Positions 16,411-22,694 of a DNA stretch of 22,717 bases are shown here, in pieces. A program made the position numbers and the translations under genes. This stretch comes from DAIDHZ01 sp965370365 (GTDB lineage Bacteria; Chlamydiota; Chlamydiia; Chlamydiales; SM23-39). Each line of letters begins with the position of its first letter. Position 1 is the first letter of the stretch. The stretch is taken from NCBI GenBank assembly GCA_965370365.1, contig CBDUSP010000019.1:1-22717 (forward strand). The letters are read 5' to 3'. The notes beneath the pieces were generated by a model. That model was not told the DNA's origin. It searched no databases and saw only the letters and a program-made list of their open reading frames with translations.

Positions 16411-17581
16411 CACTCGCCCCGCGAATTGTTGGCTCAATTACAGTGAAGATAAAAGACTCTAGCCTTAGAATCTCTCCGCTCGCTGGAAGATGTCCTAACT
16501 CTTTGATAATTAGATCACTCAAAGTATCTCCTTCCTCACACTCTAAATCACACTGAAAGTCCTCATTAAAGGTTTTCACTGTCATCTCACCTGCGAGCGT
16601 TCTTTCAATGTATAGAGAGGTTTCTTTTTCGGATGTTGACACAGATTCCCTGCCAAAGACCTGGGATATGATCTGATCAAGAGTGAGAATTCCACAAGCT
16701 GCGCCCGCTACATCTAAAACAACAGCCGCACTTTGATTATTCCTCCGAAATTGATTCAAAATTTCGAGAATCGACATCGTTTCTGTTACAAACCAAGGCG
16801 CTTTTGAGCTGGCAAAAATGGGATCGTCCGTCTCTAGCTTTAAAAGGTCCCGAACATATGCGATTGCAACGATATGTGTTTTCTTGTTCCGATAAATGGG
16901 GATCATCGGCTCATACTTCCGTAGAAGCACCTCACTTATCTCTGACACTTTTGTGTTAACTGAGGCAACATACCCCTTTTCTAAAGGTGTCATGATTTGT
17001 CTCACAGTCCGGTTTTTTAGCTGAAAAATCTGCTCTGTAAGTTCATTTAATTCATCATGTCCCTCTTCCCTTTGACGAAAAGCGGTAGCTACTTCTTCTC
17101 GAGAAAAAAAAGAGGGAGCTTCTTTTGATTGCTTCATCCACTTCGATCCCAAGCGAGAAATGACTTCAAACGCCCAAATAAAAGGCATCATGGCCCGTGA
17201 AATCAAGGACATGAGAGGAACCAAAGAAAGCGCAATTTGAGAAGGATGTCTTCTTGCTGCAAACATCGGAGAGAGCTCCGCAAAAATCACAACGAGAAGA
17301 ACCTGAGTTAATGGCGCAAAATCAGGATCAAGATGCATCGATTCATAGAATTTCCGAGAGCATTCAGATCCAATTTGGAGAGCCGCATTCACTCCGATCA
17401 AGGTCGTCCCAAAAAAGCGAGAGGGGTTTTTTAGAAGTGCACTTAGCCAAAGAGCCCTTTTATTCCCAATGCTTGCGTAGTACTGCAAACGCAGGCGGTT
17501 CATGGAAAGTGCTGCCATTTCAAAAAGAGCAAATAGCCCCTGAATCACGATTGCAACAAGAGTGAGAATGAGAAACATCAT
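16382..17581 (-). CDS. CNNM/CBS-pair transport-type membrane protein (copy 1)
   Basis: The domain order is DUF21/CNNM membrane part (about 1-140), CBS pair (about 190-310, starting IMTPLEKGYVASV) and a C-terminal CorC/HlyC domain (about 325-395). It belongs to the hemolysin-C/CorC family, linked to Mg or Co efflux. The conserved GEVLPK-type motif at the end of the membrane part is altered to AELSPMFA, unlike its paralogue, so ion handling may be impaired. Two tandem ATG codons start the gene. The sequence directly upstream is the TTAAGG end of the 17587-17768 repeat, and on the minus strand it offers no Shine-Dalgarno. Its 3' end overlaps the GxxxG gene. Likely matches CT256 or CT257 of C. 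trachomatis by position. Confidence 0.88.
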   Translation of the reverse strand: MMFLILTLVAIVIQGLFALFEMAALSMNRLRLQYYASIGNKRALWLSALLKNPSRFFGTTLIGVNAALQIGSECSRKFYESMHLDPDFAPLTQVLLVVIFAELSPMFAARRHPSQIALSLVPLMSLISRAMMPFIWAFEVISRLGSKWMKQSKEAPSFFSREEVATAFRQREEGHDELNELTEQIFQLKNRTVRQIMTPLEKGYVASVNTKVSEISEVLLRKYEPMIPIYRNKKTHIVAIAYVRDLLKLETDDPIFASSKAPWFVTETMSILEILNQFRRNNQSAAVVLDVAGAACGILTLDQIISQVFGRESVSTSEKETSLYIERTLAGEMTVKTFNEDFQCDLECEEGDTLSDLIIKELGHLPASGEILRLESFIFTVIEPTIRGASVISVRTIND

Positions 17582-17586
17582 CTTAA

Positions 17587-17768
17587 GGAACCACTGAACA
17601 ATTGCTTTGCCGAAGATTTTCGATGGTTTTTCGACAGATTTTGATTTTTTCGAACGAATCTAAACTTTTGTAAGTTATACACATTCCAGCTCAAGAATTG
17701 GGTTTAGGCGGGTTCAAAGCTGTCAAAAAGCGCGGAAAGATTCGGTAAATCAATTGATCAGTGTCTCC
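17587..17768. repeat. MITE-like inverted-repeat element between the two CBS genes
   Basis: The left end on plus reads TTAAGGAACCACTGAACAAT, then TGCTTTGCCGAA. The right end on minus reads CTAAGGAGACACTGATCAAT, then TGATTTACCGAA. Pairing continues through TTTnCG and a GACAG block for about 55 bases. The ends match those at 9697, 9857 and 12260. The element supplies the stop of the gene at 17758 and lies 5 bases from the start of the gene at 17581. A TATACC-family repeat sits within it. No transposase is present. Confidence 0.8.
17676..17701 (+). repeat. TATACC-family 26-bp repeat inside the CBS intergenic element
   Basis: This copy reads TATACACATTCCAGCTCAAG, then AATTGG, with the core at the same offset as the copy at 5966. 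It is followed by GTTT in both. The first bases with the preceding T form TTATACACA, a perfect DnaA-box match, probably by chance. Confidence 0.65.
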
Positions 17769-18990
17769 TTAGGCGTCGCACATAAATTCTTTTTACTCGA
17801 TTTGGCTCTGCTGCAAGCACATAGAACGAAAAGCGATTTGTCGTATGCTTTGTGCCAGTTACAGGAATGGATCCGAGCTGCTCTATCAACCACCCACCGA
17901 GAGTTACAACACTTCTCTCAGACTTTAGAGAAACCCCAAAAACCTCCTTAAACTCGGAGAGCTCTAATTTCCCACTTGCAATGATCACATCCTTGCCCAT
18001 CTGCGTGTACAAATTAGATGGGTCTCTTCGATCCTTGATTTCTCCGACAACGGTTTCTATTAAATCTTCCTGAGTAATGAGCCCTGAAATAGACCCATAC
18101 TCATCAACAATGACTGCCAGGTTTTCTTTCCTCTCGCGCAAATTCCTCAAAAGCGTCCATGCCTTTGTCGTCTCTGGGACAAAATAAGGTTTTTTCAAAA
18201 AAGGAAGCACATCCTCGTTTTTTTGGATTTCCTCTCGATTCAGAAAGTACTGCTTCGTAGAGAGAATCCCTAAAACTTTTTCCAAGGACCCATCACAAAC
18301 AGGCACCCTTGTAGTTTCAAGATCAACAAAAAGATGGATCAGATGGGAAAGAGGCTGCCTGATATCGTAATACAACACTTCATCTCGAGGACGCATTTGC
18401 TCTCTTGCCGTCGATTGCTGCAGATCTAAAGATCCTTCGATCAGGTCGCACTCCTGGGGAAGCAATACCCCACTCTCCTCAGATGACTCTAAGATATGGC
18501 GAAACTCGTTTAAAGAAATCGACTTTTCCTGTTTTAAAAACACAAATAAAAAGCGGGAAATCCAGCTTGTCACGCGCGTTAAAGGACCTCGTACCCATCG
18601 TAAAATCTTTGCACAGAAATCTACAATGGGAGCTGCAAACAGGGAAAATTGCGTGTTTTTCTGCAGCGCCATTGATTTTGGCAAAACCTCTCCAAAAACA
18701 AGGGTCAATACAAGGGGAATCCCGACCTTCACTCCCCAGGAAGCGCTTTCAAATAGATTCGCCACCGTATTTTGGACGAGAATATTTACTAACACGTTGA
18801 GCATCAGAAGGGTAACTAAAGTATTTCGCGGGTGCGCCATCAGAGAAAAGATTCGCTTCTTATCTGCGCTCTTACTTGATTCATAGGATTTCACAGTCAT
18901 CGGAGACAAAGAGAAAAGGGAGGTTTCAGATGCTGACAAAAAGGCAGAAATCCCAATAAGAAGTACAAGGGAAACGATTAAAAGAGTCAC
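17758..18990 (-). CDS. CNNM/CBS-pair transport-type membrane protein (copy 2)
   Basis: A 410-residue paralogue of the downstream gene. The CNNM membrane domain begins LVLLIGISAFLSASETSLFSL and has the intact LVFGEVLPKSMAL motif. The CBS pair starts MRPRDEVLYYDI and ends at LAVIVDEYGSISGLITQEDLIE. The CorC/HlyC domain follows (about 330-400). The acidic VDEYG and GLIT signature is better preserved than in copy 1, so this is the more canonical member. Its ATG overlaps the stop of the small upstream gene in ATGA. The final RRH and stop are encoded by the terminal repeat at 17768, exactly as at the end of glgX. Confidence 0.9.
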   Translation of the reverse strand: MTLLIVSLVLLIGISAFLSASETSLFSLSPMTVKSYESSKSADKKRIFSLMAHPRNTLVTLLMLNVLVNILVQNTVANLFESASWGVKVGIPLVLTLVFGEVLPKSMALQKNTQFSLFAAPIVDFCAKILRWVRGPLTRVTSWISRFLFVFLKQEKSISLNEFRHILESSEESGVLLPQECDLIEGSLDLQQSTAREQMRPRDEVLYYDIRQPLSHLIHLFVDLETTRVPVCDGSLEKVLGILSTKQYFLNREEIQKNEDVLPFLKKPYFVPETTKAWTLLRNLRERKENLAVIVDEYGSISGLITQEDLIETVVGEIKDRRDPSNLYTQMGKDVIIASGKLELSEFKEVFGVSLKSERSVVTLGGWLIEQLGSIPVTGTKHTTNRFSFYVLAAEPNRVKRIYVRRLRRH

Positions 18991-19268
18991 GATTTTCCGC
19001 TGAAATGCACTTTAAGATATCCTTCGGGAACGACTCCTAAATCGCGCATGAGAACCATTTCAATCCAGGCAGGATCGTCTTGAGAGGCAATTTTTAGTTG
19101 GAGATACTCTTTTTCACAAGACACTCCCTCAAGTTCTTTTTCCATTTCCTTTAAGTGAAATGTGCACCCAGCAAAAGAGGCTTTCTTTTTTTTCATAGAC
19201 TGAGAATACACAAAGCTTACGCATAAGCAAAATGCCATCACCCAACACCAACGTCTACAAAATTCCAT
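18987..19268 (-). CDS. small membrane protein resembling DivIC/FtsB
   Basis: A 93-residue protein with one hydrophobic segment (about 8-22, WCWVMAFCLCVSFVY) after a basic N-terminus. A Lys-rich stretch and a coiled-coil-like region (LKEMEKELEGVSCEKEYLQLKI) follow, then DPAWIEMVLMRDLGVVPEGY. This matches the layout of DivIC/FtsB proteins, whose coil ends in a D-P-x-Y-I-E-x-x-A-R-x-x-L-G-x-V-x-x-G-E motif. The usual Ala-Arg is Leu-Met-Arg here. The hydrophobic part could instead be a cleaved signal. The ATG at 19268 has a weak AGAGAAAG upstream. It is coupled to the CBS gene. No homologue is recalled with certainty. Confidence 0.6.
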   Translation of the reverse strand: MEFCRRWCWVMAFCLCVSFVYSQSMKKKKASFAGCTFHLKEMEKELEGVSCEKEYLQLKIASQDDPAWIEMVLMRDLGVVPEGYLKVHFSGKS

Positions 19269-19295
19269 AATCTTTCTCTTCAGCCTAAAAAGAAT

Positions 19296-19340
19296 AAAAG
19301 ATCTCGTTCAAAAAAGAGAAGTTTTTTCTTGAGATCTTTT
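19296..19340. promoter_or_regulatory. hairpin in the divergent gap upstream of ruvB
   Basis: A perfect 10-bp stem, AAAAGATCTC (19296-19305) with GAGATCTTTT (19331-19340), has inner A6 (19310-19315) and T6 (19322-19327) runs that can extend it. It lies between the divergent small gene and ruvB. A candidate ruvB promoter with TTTACA at 19339-19344 and TATAGC at 19360-19365 (15-base spacer) follows. Confidence 0.4.
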
Positions 19341-19399
19341 TACAACATCTAAAGTTAGATATAGCGGGTGAAATCCTTTTCCTGCTACATTTTTCACAT

Positions 19400-20401
19400 A
19401 TGTCGGAAACCTTTATCGAATCTTCCTGGGCAAAACCAGACACCCCATTTGAAACCCCCCTTCGACCACAAACTCTTCAAGAGTTTGTCGGACAATCTTC
19501 CGTTTGTGAACGACTCAACATCGCTTTAAGCGCTGCCAAGGAAAGGAAAGAGGCTCTGGGGCATAGCCTGTTTTCAGGTCCCCCAGGTCTTGGAAAAACG
19601 ACGCTTGCCCACATCATCGCAAAATCGATGGGTTCTAATCTTGTGGTCACATCGGGGCCAGCTGTTGAAAAACCAGGCGACCTTGCCGGCCTTTTGACAA
19701 ACCTAAAGCATGGGGATGTCCTCTTTATCGATGAGATTCATCGTTTGAGCAAAGTCGCAGAGGAATATCTCTACTCAGCAATGGAAGACTTTACTCTCGA
19801 TCTCATGATCGATTCTGGACCAAGCGCTCGGAGCGTTCAGGTAAAACTCAATCCATTTACGCTCGTTGGGGCAACAACTCGCGTTGGCCTCTTAAGCTCT
19901 CCAATGCGGTCACGCTTTTTGGTTTCGCTTCGTCTCGATTATTATCTCCCATCTACACTTAAAGAAATCATCCAAAGGTCCGCTCAGTTGCTAAGCCTTA
20001 AAGTAAGTGACGAGGCTCTTCTTGAAATTGCCAATCGATCGCGTGGCACCCCCCGAATCGCAAATAACCTTCTTCGGTGGGTCCGCGATTTTGCGCAGAC
20101 AAAGAAGATCAAAGTTGTCGATATCGACGCTGCAAATAAGGCTTTAAAAATGCTTGCCATTGATGCGCTCGGATTAGATGAAATGGACAAAAAAATCCTA
20201 ACCCTTATTATTGATCATCACAATGGAGGTCCTGTCGGCCTAAATAATTTGGCCGCGGGCGTTGGCGAAGAGGCGCATACATTAGAGGAGGTTTATGAAC
20301 CTTTCCTCATTATGCAAGGTTTTATCAAAAGGACCCCAAGAGGACGCGAGGTAACCCCCCTCGCATATAGTTACATGAACAAACAGGAGCGACACCCGTG
20401 A
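19400..20401 (+). CDS. ruvB: Holliday junction branch migration helicase RuvB
   Basis: The AAA+ motor that drives branch migration with RuvA. The N-terminal LRPQTLQEFVGQ segment, Walker A GPPGLGKTT (60-68), Walker B LFIDEIHRL (DEIH at 111-114), sensor GATTRVGLLSSPMRSRF and the C-terminal winged helix GGPVGLNNLAAGVGEE are all present. The length of 333 is normal. No ruvA or ruvC is adjacent. The SpoIID-like gene starts in a GTGA overlap with the ruvB stop, so the two are probably co-translated. A weak promoter lies about 35 bases upstream. Confidence 0.97.
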   Translation: MSETFIESSWAKPDTPFETPLRPQTLQEFVGQSSVCERLNIALSAAKERKEALGHSLFSGPPGLGKTTLAHIIAKSMGSNLVVTSGPAVEKPGDLAGLLTNLKHGDVLFIDEIHRLSKVAEEYLYSAMEDFTLDLMIDSGPSARSVQVKLNPFTLVGATTRVGLLSSPMRSRFLVSLRLDYYLPSTLKEIIQRSAQLLSLKVSDEALLEIANRSRGTPRIANNLLRWVRDFAQTKKIKVVDIDAANKALKMLAIDALGLDEMDKKILTLIIDHHNGGPVGLNNLAAGVGEEAHTLEEVYEPFLIMQGFIKRTPRGREVTPLAYSYMNKQERHP

Positions 20402-21567
20402 AAAAGTGGATTTATTCGATCTTCTTCCTACAAGTACTAAATTTTGCTAACGCAAATGAGCAAGCTTCCAAGCCCATTTCAAAACCAACCTCTCCTAAAA
20501 CGATTCAGGTTCTTCTTGAGAAAGATGCTTCTGAAGCACTTTTAGAGGTTAAAGGACCTTACTATCTACTGAATCCCCAGGACGGTTCGCGCATTGCATC
20601 GGGCCTTCTTGGTAAGAGATTCATGGTTCACGAACTGGGAGCTGGATTGAAATGGGGAGAAGAATTCCCTGGGATCCACCAGTTTTTTATCAAACCAAGG
20701 TCTCAAGAAACCTCGATCTTTGTCAACGGGATTCAATATAGCGGAGGCATCGCCGTCTTTGGTGTTGCAGGAGCGATCCATATCGTCAATGAAGTGGATA
20801 TTGAATCGTATGTAAAATCGATGCTGACAGCGCAATTTCCATCTCCCTTAGAGCCAGAAGTCCTCTCATCACTTGCAATTTTAATGCGAACAGATTCCTA
20901 CTATCGTTCCATGAAAAACAAATCCTGCTTCTGGCACGTTACAGTGCAAGAAACTGGATACCCTGGATGTGCTCTTGTCGTCCCTGGATCTCCTGTAGAA
21001 AAAGCAGTTGAATCAACACGAAACCTCATCTTAGTTACTTCTAAAGGGGAAAAGCATACTCCCTTTGCGACAGCCTGGACTGAACATAGCGCAGGAAAAA
21101 CGATTCCCTACGAAACGATGTTTCGAAAAGATGGATCAGAAGCGGGCGTGGGCGTCGAAGCTCCCCACGCAGAACTCTCTCGACCTGAATCTAAGTGGAG
21201 CTACAAGATTCCTAAAAACTCTCTTGCTACCCTTTTGAATCTAACTCAGATCCAGTCCGTTGAAATATTTGTAGATCAACCTTCAAATAAAGTGTATGGG
21301 ATTCGTGTCAAAGAAGGAAAAGAGGTTCAAGATTTAGATTTCTTTGGAATGCAACAACTTCTCGGGAAAAATAATCTTTTAAGCTCTGACTTTACAGTCT
21401 CCTTGAAAGAGGATCAGGTGGTCTTTTCGGGGCATGGCAAGGGTCATGGAGTAGGGCTTTGCCTATACTCTGCATCCTCTCTTGCTCAAAACGGAGAAAA
21501 TGCAGTGAAGATTCTGTCAAAGTTCTTCCCTGAAACCCGTTTGGAAAATGTAAGCGAAAAGGATTGA
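20398..21567 (+). CDS. SpoIID-like septal peptidoglycan hydrolase homologue
   Basis: A 389-residue exported protein. A signal peptide (about 1-19, cut near ANA) precedes a SpoIID/LytB domain. The domain starts at VNEVDIESYVKSM and includes ILMRTDSYY, ATAWTEHSAG and the closing GHGKGHGVGLCLYSA. Family members cleave glycan strands in dividing or sporulating cells. A Waddlia SpoIID homologue has been reported to act at the chlamydial division septum (recalled literature). In a gap-free match to the Bacillus motif VVASEMP, the Glu taken as catalytic is Gln146 here (MLTAQFP). The start is GTG with AGGAG nine bases upstream, overlapping ruvB. It lies directly before the SRP RNA gene. Confidence 0.85.
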   Translation: MKKWIYSIFFLQVLNFANANEQASKPISKPTSPKTIQVLLEKDASEALLEVKGPYYLLNPQDGSRIASGLLGKRFMVHELGAGLKWGEEFPGIHQFFIKPRSQETSIFVNGIQYSGGIAVFGVAGAIHIVNEVDIESYVKSMLTAQFPSPLEPEVLSSLAILMRTDSYYRSMKNKSCFWHVTVQETGYPGCALVVPGSPVEKAVESTRNLILVTSKGEKHTPFATAWTEHSAGKTIPYETMFRKDGSEAGVGVEAPHAELSRPESKWSYKIPKNSLATLLNLTQIQSVEIFVDQPSNKVYGIRVKEGKEVQDLDFFGMQQLLGKNNLLSSDFTVSLKEDQVVFSGHGKGHGVGLCLYSASSLAQNGENAVKILSKFFPETRLENVSEKD

Positions 21568-21600
21568 GAAAATAGCCTCTCCCCTGTAAAATGGATACTT

Positions 21601-21698
21601 CACCGGGGACCTTGTAGAGCGAGCAATCCGAACTAGGTCAGAGCCGGAAGGCAGCAGCCTTAAGGAACTTGCCTCGTGCTACGAGTTAATCTCCGGTG
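21601..21698 (+). ncRNA. ffs: bacterial small signal recognition particle RNA (4.5S type)
   Basis: The apical Ffh-binding loop is unmistakable: GGTCAGAGCCGGAAGGCAGC followed by AGCC. The ends pair (CACCGG at 21601 with CCGGTG at 21693), giving a single hairpin of about 98 bases, the usual size of small SRP RNA without an Alu domain. A run of eight T at 21699 acts as terminator. The 5' end is inferred from the pairing. It begins about 33 bases after the SpoIID-like stop. Its 3' end overlaps the convergent mazG stop. Confidence 0.95.
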
Positions 21699-22288
21699 TT
21701 TTTTTCCAATTGCTTACAATACCTACGTAAAGCATTTTCAGCATCCATCCCGAAATATTCAGCCTCATCCACAATGGCCCAAAGCTTTTCTCCAAGTTCC
21801 TCTTCTGTTAGAGAGGGAACTTTTTGATCGAGTTTCTTTTTTCTTCGGAGTTTCGAAGCCATTTTTTGCGCACGGGCAAGAGCAGGAAGTGTTGGGGGCA
21901 ATCCTTCAAAGAGACTCTTTCTCCCCTCTTGCCTCTTAATCTCTTCCCAGTTGCGCATCACCTCTTCAGAGCCCTCTACCTTGACATCTCCAAAGATATG
22001 GGGGTGGCGCCGAATGAGTTTTTCTGTAATCGATTGTATCGACTCATCGAGAGTAAAAAAACCTTCCTTCTCTCCTAGGCTTGCGACAAAAATGGCCGTA
22101 TAAAGAACATCTCCAAGCTCTTCTTTCATTTTCTGAGGATCTTTCAAATCGATCGCCTCAATGAGCTCGTGGACCTCCTCAAGAAGATACGGCTGAAGAG
22201 AGGTTAGGGTCTGTTCTTTGTCCCAGGGACACCCCTCAGGTCCTAATAGAGTCTCCGCTACCTCGAGAAGCTTTTGAAAACTATCCAT
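21686..22288 (-). CDS. mazG: nucleoside triphosphate pyrophosphohydrolase MazG
   Basis: It hydrolyses (d)NTPs to monophosphates and pyrophosphate, cleaning the nucleotide pool. The N-terminal MazG domain is clear: GCPWDKEQTLTSLQPYLLEEVHELIEAI contains the metal-binding EExxE, EELGDVLY gives the ExxD pair, and KLIRRHPHIFGD ends the domain. At 200 residues it is shorter than E. coli MazG (263), and the second domain (from about 125) is abbreviated. AAAGGA lies 11 bases before the ATG. The final codons overlap the SRP RNA by 13 bases. The start shares a 61-base gap with the divergent small gene at 22350. Confidence 0.93.
   Translation of the reverse strand: MDSFQKLLEVAETLLGPEGCPWDKEQTLTSLQPYLLEEVHELIEAIDLKDPQKMKEELGDVLYTAIFVASLGEKEGFFTLDESIQSITEKLIRRHPHIFGDVKVEGSEEVMRNWEEIKRQEGRKSLFEGLPPTLPALARAQKMASKLRRKKKLDQKVPSLTEEELGEKLWAIVDEAEYFGMDAENALRRYCKQLEKNTGD
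21691..21706 (+). terminator. T-run terminator of the SRP RNA gene
   Basis: CTCCGGTG closes the SRP hairpin and is followed at once by eight T, so the RNA itself supplies the terminator stem. It lies inside the mazG 3' coding region on the other strand. Confidence 0.75.
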
Positions 22289-22316
22289 TGCTTTTTTTCC
22301 TTTCTAAATTTATAAT
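22288..22316 (+). promoter_or_regulatory. sigma70/66-type promoter for the 49-residue gene
   Basis: TTGCTT at 22288-22293, a 17-base spacer, then a perfect TATAAT at 22311-22316, 33 bases before the ATG at 22350. The -35 is weak (TTG kept) and overlaps the mazG start codon. Confidence 0.45.
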
Positions 22317-22349
22317 TAGGCATTCTATTTACTGGGGCATGTAAAATCA

Positions 22350-22499
22350 ATGCTTAGTTTTGCAAAACTCCTTCTGGCAATTATAGCAATTGCCTTTACG
22401 TTTGCGATGTCTTCTCGAGAAGAATCCAAAAAAAAGCCGCGCATCTTTGTAGAGAATCGAATCGAGCCCAAAGCAAAGCGTTCCCGCGGTCCTTGGTAA
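22350..22499 (+). CDS. short secreted or single-pass membrane protein, 49 residues
   Basis: The ATG at 22350 opens MLSFAKLLLAIIAIAFTFAM, a hydrophobic segment or signal peptide. A basic tail follows (REESKKKPRIFVENRIEPKA and a few residues to PW). GGGG lies 12 bases upstream, which is a distant ribosome site. Supporting evidence is the promoter at 22288-22316 and the hairpin starting one base after the stop. No family is recognised. A chance open frame of this size is possible, but the composition (hydrophobic then basic) argues for a real product. Confidence 0.55.
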   Translation: MLSFAKLLLAIIAIAFTFAMSSREESKKKPRIFVENRIEPKAKRSRGPW

Positions 22500-22500
22500 A

Positions 22501-22542
22501 TATACCCGAGTAAACTCCAACTTTTGAGTTTACTTGGGTATA
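22501..22542. repeat. TATACC-family palindrome, possible terminator of the short gene
   Basis: TATACCCGAGTAAACTC (22501-22517) pairs with GAGTTTACTTGGGTATA (22526-22542), a 17-bp stem with one G-T and an 8-base loop CAACTTTT. There is no T-run after it. Read on the minus strand its first 26 bases align without gaps with the arms at 4937 and 5097, sharing TATACC and TCAAAAGTTGG. Confidence 0.8.
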
Positions 22543-22565
22543 GGGCTAACGCATTAAAAAATAAG

Positions 22566-22694
22566 CAGGATCCACCGTAAAAGATAGGACCAGAGACACC
22601 TCGTTACAATTCTCCGCTAAAATTTAACAGGATCCGCTTCGCTTGCAGGATCGGCTACGCCGGCAGGATCGCAGCTGACGCTGCGGCAGGATAG
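22566..22694 (+). repeat. CAGGAT tandem repeat with small internal palindromes
   Basis: CAGGAT starts units at 22628 (18 bases), 22646 (18 bases), 22664 (23 bases) and a partial unit at 22687, with an outlying CAGGATCC at 22566. Units two and three carry small palindromes, CGGC-tac-GCCG and CGCAGC-tgac-GCTGCG. The rest of 22543-22717 shows no gene that I can support. Confidence 0.65.

Noticed and set aside
17675..17683. Perfect DnaA box TTATACACA
   Set aside because: Only one box, within a dispersed repeat, with no AT-rich unwinding region or further boxes, so no replication origin is claimed.
18405..18800. 131-residue plus-strand open frame opposite the second CBS gene
   Set aside because: Antisense to a well-conserved CNNM/CBS protein and rich in Ser/Pro/Lys as expected for a shadow frame.
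21601..21698. tRNA-like structure near the SRP gene
   Set aside because: The GGAAGGCAGC loop and the end pairing identify SRP RNA. No tRNA cloverleaf or T-loop was found in the window.
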